A stretch of 64,000 nucleotides of DNA from Symsagittifera roscoffensis (taxonomy: Eukaryota > Xenacoelomorpha > Acoela > Convolutidae): positions 48,457,129 through 48,521,128 of the forward strand of contig NC_087066.1 in the NCBI RefSeq assembly GCF_963678635.1, read 5' to 3'. This document shows, in pieces, positions 24,447 through 35,893 of the stretch (its first letter is position 1; every line of letters begins with the position of its first letter). The notes beneath the pieces were generated by a model. That model saw nothing but the letters and a program-made list of their open reading frames with translations, was not told the DNA's origin and did not search any database. Both the position numbers and the translations under genes were made by a program.

Positions 24447-25668
24447 GTGAGTGCCGAGCTTACGGTGTTAGAAATAGCAACGCAGTATCCTGCATATGAC
24501 CCTGTACTGATAGGTAACAACTATTCACCAAGACACACAATTTGGCTATTTTTTCAATTATGTTTTTTAGGCAAATGAGAAAGGAAAAAAGTAGAATTGG
24601 CGCAATCACATTTTTTCAATCAGTTTCTCTAAACAAAGAGTTTTTGAGTGGCTCGAGCAATAGCCTAGCTTTTTTTTATAGCAAATGCAGTTTTTTATTC
24701 TTGAAATTTCTGCAGAATTCTTCTGAATTTCCTCAACAGAGTTCATATTGGTTCCCTAATTTGATAATATTTTCTTCTATATGAGTCCACTAAAAATTTA
24801 TTTACACATATTTTGCTGCTATTTGTTTTACTATCTTCTCCAAATGACATACTCGGTGATATTTTATATGTAAATTTTCTTTCGCAAAGTATGAGTAATT
24901 TTTGGGCGGTGACCGGATACTAATCCATTAATTCATAAACAGCGCCAATATCAACTTATAAGAGTCGAGATAGTTTTGTTGGTCAGTTCAAATTTGACCA
25001 AAAATCGATTCCTATCTCCTCTTTGTCTCCCGGGCTATGAGAGCATCTCCTTTTGAAGTGACCCTTTCGCCCCTTTGAACAATGGGAAATCCATTAAAGT
25101 CCATCTTGACAAACGCTGGATATTAAACACGTGCTTATCATTACTTCAGTCGCTCTTTATTCGACCGTAGAACTTGTTGCATGGTCGATAAGCGTGTTCC
25201 CTCTTTCTCTGATTTAACTTCATCAGTCAATAACTCATTATAGACTCATTTAGTGCGAACCAACTACTTTTCGCGTGTTATTTTAAACTATTTTTTGTCG
25301 TTTTTCCTGTATCGTTTTCATGTAGCTTCCAACATGTAATGGTGTTGATCTTTAGTGATCTAAGTGGTATCACATTTAACATTACAAAATTAACAAACTC
25401 GGCATTTGTTTTTTTAACTTTTTTTTTTGATAAAAACAATACATCGATAAAACTAACAACTTCAAAGACGAAGTTTCAGACAAGTGATAGACGTAAATAT
25501 AGTACAAAACGTGGCTTTTGATGCATGTACTCTTTTGATAAGTTGTTTTTAAATAGTAATCTTTGTTGTTTTTTGCGGTACCACCGACTGATGCTTGAAA
25601 ATGGTTTACGATGGTGTCATTTAACACGATGATGATAGATTATTTGCGAATAGAGCTTTGAAGTTACC

Positions 25669-25698
25669 TTGTGTTGTGTTGTGTTGTGTTGTGTTGTG
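25669..25698 (+). repeat. (TTGTG)6 microsatellite
   Basis: Six perfect pentanucleotide units within Nova intron 1. Confidence 0.95.
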
Positions 25699-26702
25699 AT
25701 AGTTTTGTGACCATTTGGAAAGCGAACATGGTAAAAAATATATAGTTAAGCATGGTATGAGCTCACAATGATTCACCACCGCTAACACCTCAACAAGACG
25801 GCACTCATCAGGGCAAATTTCTGAGTTTTTTCATGCCTCAAAACTCTCGAAGAGGGTTTGGGCAAAGCAAAATGACTAATATTAGAAATCAAAATTTAAT
25901 TTCTAAAATACGTACGTCTCCGTGATGTAAACTTTTATGAAGTTAGTGGCATTTGTTTTTTTTTCTCCAGACCAATTGTGGTGATAAAAATTAGTTTTAG
26001 CGGATTTTTTAAACAAAATCAAAATAAATTTTTTTAAAAATTATTTCATTTGCAAAAACAATTGAGTAAACTTATTACGGCTGGAGTTTGAAAAGTTGAG
26101 TGCTGGAACTTAGCTGAAACACGATACGTAAACTGATACACGCTTGATATCAATTTATTGTTACGACTTTCGATCAAAGTGATGGGCTATTTGGGATCGG
26201 GTTGGTTTTCAGAAAATGTGGCTGACTTTTTAAAATCATGCGGAAGGTATTTAGGTCAAAACTTTGAAATCAAAAAGAAATTTCATCTGCAACCATTTGA
26301 TTGAAAGTAATAGGGGATCAAGTTTGGGATTATTTAACCATTATAATTCAAGCTAACATTCGATTTATTTTGCCCTACAAAAGCGTAAGTAGCGACACAA
26401 CTCATGCTATTTATTTTTAGTCTGAAACTTCGTCTTTGAGAATTAAAGCCGAATTAGGAAATAATTCCAATTTGAATCGATGCAAGCTACTTGGTCCAAA
26501 TAACGCAAGCAATACTTAAAGTTCAGCAAATTTTCAAATGAAAAAGATATAAACTTTCCGGAGCGCGCTTGATTAAAAAAGTAGCGTCTAAAATTAGCAC
26601 TCACAAGCCTTGTTACATAGCATGAGAGAGATAAAATGACAAAAAGTTTTTTATCAGTTTCTGTGATCGTAAAATTGTTCCTCCGGGCGTTAAAAGGCAG
26701 AC

Positions 26703-26744
26703 GGATAATTCAAAGCTTCGCTCTGATACGAGCAAGTTTGTTCA
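26703..26744 (+). repeat. Short dispersed repeat, ATTCAAAGCTTCG type
   Basis: ATTCAAAGCTTCGCTCTGAT followed by ACGAGCAAGTTTG; same family as 16,780, 20,599 and 20,776. Confidence 0.6.
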
Positions 26745-26910
26745 GCCAAATGATGATACGAGCAAGTTCTCTTGATAGGAGTAAGCTCATTAACAGCTTA
26801 ACCGAACGCACACCCTTATTGAGTTTTTCAAAAGATCTGAATCTTTGAGAAATGTATGACTCTATACTAATACTGTATATAATACTGTAATAACTAATTT
26901 TTTTATATCA

Positions 26911-27275
26911 TTCGAAAACTATTGTTGTCTTGAGCTTAAATTTGAAAAGTTATTTCACCTGTGATCATTTTTCGTTAAAGTTATGGGGGTTTAATGATTT
27001 CCGTTTTGGCCAATTTGGGACAATTAATGCGCGATATATATTTCGCGCTATTAAGCGAGATTTAATCCGTCTTATAAATCGTTTCAAATTGGTTCAAGGA
27101 AGTTTATATGCCATAAATCTTTTGTTAATAGCAGCAAAATTTATAACTTTGTACTTGATATGACGAGCGGGGGATGTTTACACAAAAAATCTCAAATTTT
27201 CTCAGAAAACGTTCAGTTTTTTTCTTACATTTAAACCTTTCATGTTAAGACTGCTTCATAGACCTTAAAAGGCAG
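26911..27275 (+). repeat. Dispersed repeat family, copy 2
   Basis: Collinear with 20,222-20,600 and mostly identical by eye over the best blocks. Lies in Nova intron 1. Confidence 0.75.
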
Positions 27276-30200
27276 TTTGATTTGAGTTAACCTTCATGAA
27301 CATGAAATTGTTTTTCTTCAAACTGACTTCAAAAGTATATCGCTTTTTGTTGCCCAATTTTTCCAAAGAAAAAGATCCAATGAAGCTCACAAAATGGCAG
27401 AGATTGTTGTTTTTTGCGTTGAGCTATTCAATTTACTCTAACAATGAAACATCATCAGAACAAATCAATTTTCAGATTTTCTAAATAATTTTGTACGCAA
27501 TCCGAAAAAAAACAATTGAGAATCGTTCCTTAGATGAGTTTTTAAAAATAAGTCTTTATAGCCATGGCCTTTAATAATTTTCTTTAAAACCAAGCTTCAA
27601 AACTTGAATAATTCAAAATCTCATCAGAAACTATTTAACTAAAAATTTTTGAATTAAGTTCAACAATGTATATGGAACTTTTTTGATTCGAAAAACTTGT
27701 TTATATCTGCATTGGATGCCCTCATTATAACAACTTGCTGTTGATAAAAGAGCTCTGATACGCAGATCAAACTTTAAAAGTTATATCAATTGCTTTAAAA
27801 TCAGTTTTGAAAATTTCAAACTTTTTCTCAGCAATTCATTAAGGTATTCAAAATTATTTAAACTGTGGGTAACTTTTTATGTTCAAAAAATAACTTTTAA
27901 TAAAAGTTTTCCAACCAACGTTCATTTTTGAGCTAAGCAATCGGTTATAACTGATTGTTTTCAAGATTTTGTTGTGACTATGATTGAATTTGAAACCAAA
28001 ATTTTAATTAATTAGAAAATTTGTAACCAATTGTTATAGTGACATTTTTCAAGGAATTATAACTTCTTACGATCAAAAAGAGTTAATTATAGTTTTTATT
28101 TAAAAATGTAAAATCGATCATTTTATTTTTTTTTTCTAAAATGCTTTTACTATAAAAAATATCTTATAATGGAATATAATGATTCAGTTTTGAACGAAAA
28201 TTCTGAAAATAGGTTGCTTTTCATTTTTTGGTTCATCTGAACACAAAAATTTTCCAGGAAACAAAAATTCCTTGACAAAATTACATATTGTTTGAACTAT
28301 TCCTGCGCTAAAAATAGTCAAGATACAAAAATCATCGAAACAAAACTATCTGCTCTTATTTTGACCGGAATAAAATAGAAAAAGTTGTATCAAATAGAAA
28401 AAATGAACAATTTTTATCGATTAAAATGTTCTATAAATGAATATAGTTTGTTCTAAAAAAAAAGAAAAAATATCATCGATTTACAATTGACTACAACAGA
28501 TTTTTTCTCAACTTTAGAACGATTGATACTAAAATCCTTATATAACCGATCATCAACGTTCAAAACGGGGAAAAAATCTGCAAAATAATTGGCGAAATTC
28601 AGCAATCTCTCTCCCCCTCCCTGTAATGAAAAGTTGAGCTATCTCCCCCAGTGAAAAAAAAACTATAAGAGAATGCGAGCAGCTGGTTGAAGTTTGAAGT
28701 GTGAATAACTTGCAATCAACTGGCCGACCAAACTTTTTTAAATGAGTGTCGAGAAAAGTTTTAGGGAAAAATCTAAAAATTTCTCATATGTTATTCCTGC
28801 GTTCTTTTTTTTTTGGTTAATCCATGATTTGAGGTGAACAAGTTTTCAGAGTCGCTGTTTTGACTTCTATTTATGCCAGAAAAGCTTACAGCATTCTAAT
28901 TTTGTATGCAATTGCGCGTTTTTCTTCATTCAAAAGATGAAAAAGCTTGTTTATTCTGCGACTTCGCCATTTTTCCCTCTGATTCTATATTTTCAGTTTT
29001 TTTAACGTGAATCATGGTTCACCGCGATGGGTTTTTCATTTTGGATTTCTTATGAGCCAATCAGAATTCAGTATCAATTGAGAATCAAATATCTCACAAA
29101 AATTTGCAATCCAGGCCATTGAAACTCAAATAGACTGAATGCATAATAATCAAAAAGTTAATTTTCAAAAATTGTCAGATGTAAACTGTATTGGAAAAAT
29201 TTTACTTCTGAAAAGATAGCGGTCTTAAAACATTGAAAAACTAATAATTATTCGGTATATGCACGAATTGTGCAGCAAAACTTGCCCTAAATTCATTTTC
29301 TGCTTTTTTTGCGATTTTGTCAAGCCCCGTTTTCCGCGTTTGTTGGAGAATCTGGCGTATGATTTTATACAATTAAAAGTAGTTCTTCCGGGACAACATA
29401 TCCAAATAGTTTGTTTTCTTACAGTTTCATATACAACTACTGCAATGTTTCCAGATGATTTTGCCAGTTCACATCACTGACCATATAGCCCCTGTAATTA
29501 CTATTGCTTGACGAGGAAATGGTACCCTGTCGTTACAAATTGTGCTTTCCTTTTTGCACAAAATACTCGACATCTAGGCGCTTACAATTTTTTTTTCATC
29601 ATTCATTTTCACTTAGTTCTCAACCAAGATGATCACCTGTAATTCAACGGAGCGGCAAAGCATAAATTCCCTTTTGTTTAAGATGTTTTAAATCATTTGT
29701 TGTTTTGCCATCTTTCTTTCAAACAAGTCGTAAATTTTGTGCATTTGAAAGGCCTCTCGAAGCAAATCTAAAATTGTTTTGTTTTTCTTCCTCGCCCGTA
29801 AACAGTTACCTGATGTCATACGGGACAAACAAAGCACAGGGAATAAGAAAGGCGACTGAAAAACTACAAAAAATTACTATCGCAGTGTGCTATCAGCTGC
29901 GCTTTAATTATTTACAACCTAATCAAAAATTAACAAATCATTTCAATTTATATCCCATACGCGCTCAACTGAGCTTTTGAAAATATTGCACTGTAATATG
30001 AAAATTACATCTTAATTTTTAAAGAAAGTGCTATTTTTTATTGCAATATTGGATCGATATGACGTAAAAAAATGTACTGAAAAGGCCATGAATAATTCCA
30101 CCGATCATGTTTTAATGGTCATTTCGTCTCATGGGCCTATTTCAATTTTTAATTTCGAAAATTTTCTTTAGATAAAAATATTGCTTCTGAATTTAACGTT

Positions 30201-30688
30201 TTTTTTTTCGGTCGAAAAACAAACAGAACGATATTTCTGAAAAAGATGTTTGTCTTTGTTTTCCTATTAGTACTGGGAAAATGCAAACAAGTTTTGTTTA
30301 CTTCAAAAAAAGCGGAGATGACATCGTTCTATTAATTTCTGGATCTCCTCTCTACTCTAAGACGAATGTATATATTTAAAATTGATTTTTGTAAACATTT
30401 CGGCCGACCGATTTCATAAAAAAAAAATTCGTAACAAAGGATAAAGATAAATATAGTTTGCGCAATCTGTTTAACTATTTATAGCTACATTAATTAATCG
30501 CTAAAGCGCCAGTTCTTTAAAAGTTACTTTAGAAATAGCAATGGCAAAAATAGATTGATGCAAAACTTTTTCATGGCTGGCTGAAAATGCATATCAACAC
30601 TATACCCCTAAAACGATAAAAATCGAAGGGCAAAAAGGAAAAGTCATTTAGGAAAAGTGAAGTTTTTGATTTGAAGTTTTCTTTGCAG

Positions 30689-30925
30689 ACGAGCAGCAAA
30701 GTGGTCTGCATATCGACTCTGGTTCGGCACCCCCTAGCGACTGCGACCTGGCACTGAACGCGTATCTTCATGACCCGAACGACGACAACAAATATCAGCT
30801 GAAAATGACAATCCCAGCATACGCTGCCGGGTGCATCATCGGCAAAGGCGGGTCCACCATTGTGGAAACTCAGAAAAACTTCCACGCTGTGATCAAGCTA
30901 TCCAAAGCTAATGAATGCTATCCAT
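30689..30925 (+). CDS. Nova: Nova-like KH protein, exon 2 (start of KH1)
   Basis: The acceptor is TTTTCTTTGCAG|AC and the donor CCAT|GTAAGT. It is 237 bp, phase 1 in and phase 1 out. The exon opens with an acidic DEQQSG linker and encodes the first two thirds of KH1: the beta1-alpha1 segment MTIPAYAAGCIIGKGGSTIV, with a canonical GKGG loop, then IKLSKANECYP. This closely follows the NOVA KH1 pattern (AAG.IIGKGG.TIV..QK...IKLSK...YP). KH1 binds YCAY RNA in the Nova family. A minus-strand frame over the same bases is only a shadow. Confidence 0.92.
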
Positions 30926-32804
30926 GTAAGTACTTGGACAAACTGTGAATCAAAAATGTCGACGTCTGAAAATATTGTTTTTCACGCAAAACTATCGCCG
31001 TTGAACAAATGCTACTGTTTAGTTGCTTAACGTATTGCAAAACGTGTTGCTACTTGGCACGTTCTGAAGTATTTTTTGTGAGCGAATTGAATAGACTCTC
31101 GAACTGCAGATTTCGATAAGGGGATGGTCGTCAAGTGCCTAATTGTGGCAAATACGCATTGCATACCGTTTGTAATTGAAAAGATTTTTGAAAGAACAAC
31201 TTAGTTTTCAGTTTTGTATTGAGGGATTTTTAATGAAGCTATGCTGTTGAAAAAGAACTAGATAACTGAAAATGGGTTTTGGTTTTAGCCTAAAAGCGCT
31301 TTTGAGAAACCAGCGCTGTGAAACTAGAAATGACTGATTGAGGTGAACAAATAATGAATTTGAGCTGTAATAAATGGTCATTAATCAGCGTTTATTAATT
31401 AATCAATTAATCAGCATTTTTCCTCTCTATACCATGTTCGCGTTTTCAACCACCTCCATGATTAAAACCTGAACACCTTATCGAAACATTGTAACTTCCA
31501 TATCTCAAACGCAAGAAAAAACCCGGTCACTTGGTCACTATTGTTTTGGTCACAATAATAATTTACTCATGGTTTTGTAACAAAGATCTATTCCGACCTT
31601 AGTTATCATATCAATAACCAATCAAAATACCAAAACATTTCAAAGGAAAAGTTTTTTTTCCAATTTTTCTTTTGAAAGTTTTTGCTTTTTTTCAAGAGAT
31701 GATAATTATAAACTTCTTCAATTATTAAAGGTGAGAAATCGTTATTGATGAAATGAAGAGTCTGCTCTTTTCACTGAATTCTTCCGCCAAAAGCGCAGAC
31801 CAATTTTTCTTGTCACTGAGACAATTTTGAAAGAAACTTTTAACCTAAAATTAGACGAAAAGAAGCGACGTGGTTGTAACAAAAACGTTTGTCAATGAAT
31901 CAAGACCTAACTAAATAGCTAAATGAAGAAAAATTTGGTTGAAATTGACTAGCAAGAAAACTGCCGACTGAAAACCTTTGGGCGAAGTGACTGGGTTTGT
32001 CCATAAGTGACCATTATGCTTCTATCGCCGTTCGTTTCTCAGTTGTTCTTTTGTGTACGTCAACATCTCGATAGAATCATCTCGGATTTTTCTGCTGGAA
32101 CTGAGGCGGAATTATTGTTCATGTGATTTTCACGCTGTACCAAATCATACAAGGTCACTCATTAAGGATTTTTAGTTCTCCTCAATCATTCGTAAATGTC
32201 ATATGCAATTACTTGGCCTTTGCTCTTTTCTATTGACTCACACTCTAATCGGGAATTATTTGCTTCTGAACAATTAGAACTAGGTTCGGTTTGGGCGAAT
32301 GAGATTGGTGAATAAATTGCAAGGGTCAACTATTTGAACATCAATTTGTGTTGTGAAAAGGCGTTTCTCCATATTTACATTTACAGTGTGGATGTTTTCC
32401 AATCACTAAAACATTCATTTTTTAAGGGATTTATCAAAGGTTTTTGTTTTATGACAAGAAACTGGCTTATAATCTTCAGAAAAGTTGTTTTTTTTTAGGG
32501 AGAAATTGAAAGCATTACTGGTAAAATAAGTTTAATAAGTTTAATCTAGTGGATAACTTTGGTATCAAGTGAAAATAAGCCTTTAAATATGGTTTCCTCT
32601 AGCTCATTTTTACCTTTATCTTTACGACTAATCACGACATGAAACATCTGATCATTTTCAGTGGGTTAATTCCGAAACACAATCAAGTCCATAAACGCAT
32701 ATATCATTGAGGGTTTTGTTACTGTCATACGAACAGTTCTTTACACCATATACAACTAGTAAACAAATTGCTTACTTTTTAATTATCAGCCTCTTCTTTT
32801 TCAG
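30926..32804 (+). other. Nova intron 2
   Basis: GTAAGTACTT to CTTCTTTTTCAG, 1,879 bp, phase 1. No element or gene recognised inside. Confidence 0.85.
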
Positions 32805-32956
32805 TCACGAAAGAGAGAGTGGTGCTGATTGTGGGTTCTATGAAGGCACTCCAACAGTCGGGCAGGTTCATCCAGGAAAAAGTCAGAGAGGCGGTTGACC
32901 TCTTTGGACAGAAACTAACGGAAGAAAACCCCCCTGCAGATCAAAGAGCTAACATG
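32805..32956 (+). CDS. Nova: Nova-like KH protein, exon 3 (end of KH1)
   Basis: The acceptor CTTTTTCAG|TC restores the codon split in exon 2. The 152-bp exon encodes the rest of KH1 (FTKERVVLIVGSMKALQQSG, then a helix FIQEKVREAVD) and a short linker ending ...ADQRANM. The donor is ATG|GTTAGT, phase 0, a weaker donor than those of exons 1 and 2. In NOVA proteins the equivalent segment reads TTERVCLIQG...FI.EKI. The following intron is 22.8 kb and contains the provirus. Confidence 0.9.
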
Positions 32957-32992
32957 GTTAGTGCGTTAATGCTTTACCTTATAGTATGAACT

Positions 32993-33376
32993 CAATGGCG
33001 GATTTAGGGGAGGGGCGTTGTGGGTTTGCTTTTTTTGCCCCCACCCCCAGCTATTCAAACCTTCACCAACCAGAGGGTCCTTTGGTCTTTTTATGAAACC
33101 AACCCTAATACTTTTCTAAAGCGCAATTAAATACTAATATTTGAAGGGGTGCACGCGCCAAAAAACGTCAAAAATTTCCAAAAAGTGCCCAAAAACGGCA
33201 TTTTTGACCTTTTTTAAATTTGCTTGCAGTGCAAAAAATTTTGTCTAAAAAAGTTTTTTATAGTGTTCTGGAAGCGCTCGCAAAATCTATTTGGTCGACC
33301 TAAAAAAAGTCGACAAAATTTTTGAACATTTGTTTGAAATCCGCATTCCTCGAGAAAATTCTGGATCCGCCCCTGA
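32993..33376. mobile_element. Short TIR (MITE-like) element with GCGGAT termini
   Basis: The left end CAATGGCGGATTTAGGGG is opposed by the right end CTGGATCCGCCCCTGA, whose reverse complement is TCAGGGGCGGATCCAG. It is flanked by GAACT on both sides (32,988-32,992 and 33,377-33,381). There is no ORF of its own. TIRs of this kind occur on non-autonomous DNA transposons; the superfamily is not assigned because the 5-bp duplication is only tentative. Confidence 0.6.
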
Positions 33377-33511
33377 GAACTGCTACCGAATCATTGTCAT
33401 GGAAGAAGTTATTATTCAGGTTAATTTCAACCTGGTTTTTTTTCTAAAAAGAGATTATTTTTGTGCGGGAACTTAATCAAATTTGACTCCTATTCAACAT
33501 TTCTCATATTG

Positions 33512-33717
33512 AGGCAAGGATCTAGGGTTTTCTCGATAGAGGGGGCTTTGATTTTTGAGCTTTTCCAAAACACTGCCCGAGCCCGATTTTGAAAAATTTG
33601 ATTTTTTTTGAAAGAAAAAGCCAAAAAAGACGTTTTTAGGCTTTTTTGGTAGATTTTGATTTAAAAAAAGCGGTTTTATGGCTGAGAAAGAGCCCCCGCT
33701 CCTAAATCCGCTACTGC
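33512..33717. mobile_element. Second short TIR element of the same type
   Basis: Left end GGCAAGGATCTAGGG, right end CTCCTAAATCCGCTACTGC. The TIR is imperfect and the target duplication is not clear. It lies 135 bp from the first element. Confidence 0.45.
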
Positions 33718-33763
33718 TTGTATTCATTGGTTGTTAGGAAACGAAGTGTTCATCTCGAAGAAC

Positions 33764-34171
33764 TGGAACCTGATCTAAACTACATTTTATGATTGGATAA
33801 ATTAAATGTTTTACCAATGTAAAGTATTTAATATTAACCAATCATGATCCATCTAACTAACAACCCACTTATTTGTAAGTGCTGAAGTTACTTGTAATTT
33901 CAGCACCAGAGAGATTTGAATTTAACTTAGAAATTAGTTGGACTCTCCCGAGCACTTCAGCAGCCGCAATAAACCAGTATACCCTAGATCTATTGAGCCT
34001 AGCAGAGACTAGTTAAACAACCTGAGACTAGATAGTATAAGAGTAAGATTAGGATCGGTATTAGACTAAGAAGTTGCACGAATCTATCCGGCCGAAAATA
34101 AGATAGCGTGACGAGCAGACGGTGTACCCTATCCGAAATTACTCTATGAGTTACACTTCGGTCATAACTCA
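33764..34171 (+). repeat. 5' LTR
   Basis: 408 bp, TGGAACCTGATC...CATAACTCA. Carries AATAAA at 33,968-33,973, so R and U5 probably follow it. No convincing TATA box is assigned. Confidence 0.95.
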
Positions 34172-34173
34172 TC

Positions 34174-34191
34174 TGGTGCGACCACAAGTCT
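34174..34191 (+). promoter_or_regulatory. Primer binding site
   Basis: TGGTGCGACCACAAGTC begins two bases after the LTR, and TGG pairs with a tRNA 3' CCA. The complement (CTTGTGGTCGCACCA) shares GTGGTCG with some arginine tRNAs but does not fit their 3' end exactly, so the primer is not assigned. Confidence 0.75.
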
Positions 34192-35431
34192 CGAACAAGA
34201 CCTTAATAGATTAGAATTAACCAAAATAGATTAGAAATTAGACAAAAACGTTTACAAAATGTTATACGACAATAATTTAATCGAAATGTCTCTACGACTC
34301 AATAGATCAGAGCCAATATTCCGAACCATAACAGAACTACCCGGAATTGGAAGAAGACCTCGAACCAAAGACGACATACGACAAAGTAGAAACTTGCCGT
34401 ATAGTTATATGATAGTTCGGCAAAAGCCAGAACAAACTTTTATATTTCGAATACTACTTGCAATGAATTTAGATTTCCATTTGCAAACATAAAACCTTGA
34501 AGTTACTCTTCAAAATCATTTCAGGCGCTAAACAAATTTATTAATATACAATAACGATTAATAAAAAGATCTTAGATCGTTTTCCTAAAACTCTGCAGTA
34601 TTATACAAAACATGTTTGAAAAATATTTATTGAAAAATAAAAAATAAAAATTAGTAGCATGACAATAAATGGTTAGTAATCATAAATCATCCTGTTGTTC
34701 CAGCTTCATCATCTAAAACATAACAGCAATCATAAACCCACTAATATCATCAAAACACTAAATCTTTCCTTTACACACATTTAAAATTTTATTAAAACTT
34801 AAATTCACTTAATTTTAAAACCAGATCATCAAGGCTTATCCTTGGATCTTAAATCATTTTCTACTTAATTAAATTTCAAATTTGATCATCAAGGCTTATC
34901 CTTGGATCAAACAGAACAACTTTGTTCTCCCCCACCCACTTAATTAGTGTCTAACGACCTCAAACGTCGATTCACTACCCAACCCTTTCTAAAGACCTAA
35001 GACTAATAGAAATTTTTAAACAAAACTAATCATTCAAATTAGGATAAACAGTGAAGAACTTCGGTTATTCATCCTTCACTTGACCCCCCCTCTTACCAGA
35101 CCCAGGATAAATCTTAGACTTAGTAAGTTTAAAATAGTATCTAACGAACTACTCGCGTTCTAATTATACCTGAACCTTGTGGATCGATTTACTATTCTCC
35201 AACCCTTGAACACAATCACTACCCCTAAGTAAGATTAAGTAAGTTAACACCTTAACTTATACTAGCCACGAGAAAGTAAAAAATCATTCTTCGGAATCGA
35301 TATACTTTTCTCTCCAACCCTAAACAAATAGACCCAGGTTAAGCTAACCAAAAAATCGTAAGAACTAACAGTTTAGGAAAATAGAAATCATTTAACAACC
35401 TTTTGCATCCGTCATTCTAAACCTTATGTAA
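34192..35431 (+). other. Long provirus leader
   Basis: About 1.2 kb of mostly non-coding A-rich sequence between the primer site and ORF0. Part of it (about 34,800-35,430) is recognisable in copy B. It repeats AGATCATCAAGGCTTATCCT near 34,825 and 34,875 with the following TTGGATC. It probably holds packaging signals and splice donors, none proven. One small ORF inside is listed separately. Confidence 0.7.
34259..34492 (+). CDS. Possible small leader ORF
   Basis: Seventy-seven codons starting with the first ATG after the primer site, 87 bases from the LTR. The product is basic, with GIGRRPRTKDDIRQSRN in the middle, and has no recognised domain. A matching frame could not be found in copy B, so it may be a chance upstream ORF. 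If real, it would act as an upstream ORF limiting scanning to gag. Confidence 0.25.
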   Translation: MLYDNNLIEMSLRLNRSEPIFRTITELPGIGRRPRTKDDIRQSRNLPYSYMIVRQKPEQTFIFRILLAMNLDFHLQT

Positions 35432-35893
35432 TTTAAAAACCTAGGAAATAAACAAACAATCGTTTTACACAATTGTGAAATAGATAACAAAAAATACGAC
35501 CTTGTAATCACACCTCATACACAAACAGTTGGATACATTCGAACAAAACGACAAACACTAAAAAGAAAAATAATAACGAAACAAAGACAAATAACACGAA
35601 AAAGATTTTCAAAAAATCGAAACGCATTTTCAGAATCAGAAACCAACAGTTTAGACGAACTTTACAAACTAAAAGAATCAATAGATAAAAATTGCCCAAT
35701 TCACGATCAATTATATTTCTCTGACTCAGAAACAACTTCAAATTCATCACAAAGAGGAAAAAGAAGAATAAAAAAGCAGTACAAACACAAACCAGTACAT
35801 TTATACAATTGGAATCAACCAATTCGACACATTAATAATTACATATTAACAGTAATCGAACGAAAAAATGAGTTCAACGCACACCCCAGGTGA
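35432..35893 (+). CDS. ORF0: conserved ORF without AUG, overlapping gag start
   Basis: Open for 153 codons between TAA at 35,429 and TGA at 35,891, with no ATG codon in frame. The product is Lys/Arg-rich (YIRTKRQTLKRKIITKQRQ) with an acidic Ser-rich middle and a C-terminal KPVHLYNWNQPIRH block. It overlaps the first 26 bases of gag in another frame; gag is +1 relative to it, and an A6 run precedes the gag ATG. The same protein sequence, with synonymous changes, is recognisable in copy B (14,150-14,590). No known domain. Expression could use a non-AUG start, a spliced-on leader exon or frameshifting; the sequence does not decide. The stated start is the first open codon, not a proven initiation site. 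Confidence 0.7.
   Translation, partial: FKNLGNKQTIVLHNCEIDNKKYDLVITPHTQTVGYIRTKRQTLKRKIITKQRQITRKRFSKNRNAFSESETNSLDELYKLKESIDKNCPIHDQLYFSDSETTSNSSQRGKRRIKKQYKHKPVHLYNWNQPIRHINNYILTVIERKNEFNAHPR

Larger units (their letters stand above)
24447..30688 (+). other. Nova intron 1
   Basis: Bounded by GGTGAGTGCC and TTTTCTTTGCAG; phase 1. Contains a (TTGTG)6 microsatellite, one copy of a dispersed repeat (26,911-27,275) and one short repeat (26,703-26,744). No coding sequence is recognised. Confidence 0.8.
32957..33763 (+). other. Nova intron 3, part upstream of the provirus
   Basis: Contains two adjacent short TIR elements (32,993-33,376 and 33,512-33,717). It ends with the GAAC target site at 33,760-33,763. 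No coding sequence is seen. Confidence 0.8.

Noticed and set aside
24169..24520. Minus-strand Cys/Gly/Leu-rich frames opposite Nova exon 1
   Set aside because: Mirror of CAG/CAC-rich repeats in the exon; no homology and no conserved start.
34174..34191. Assignment of the primer tRNA as arginine tRNA
   Set aside because: GTGGTCG matches, but the last bases (CACCA against CCA) do not fit; left unassigned.
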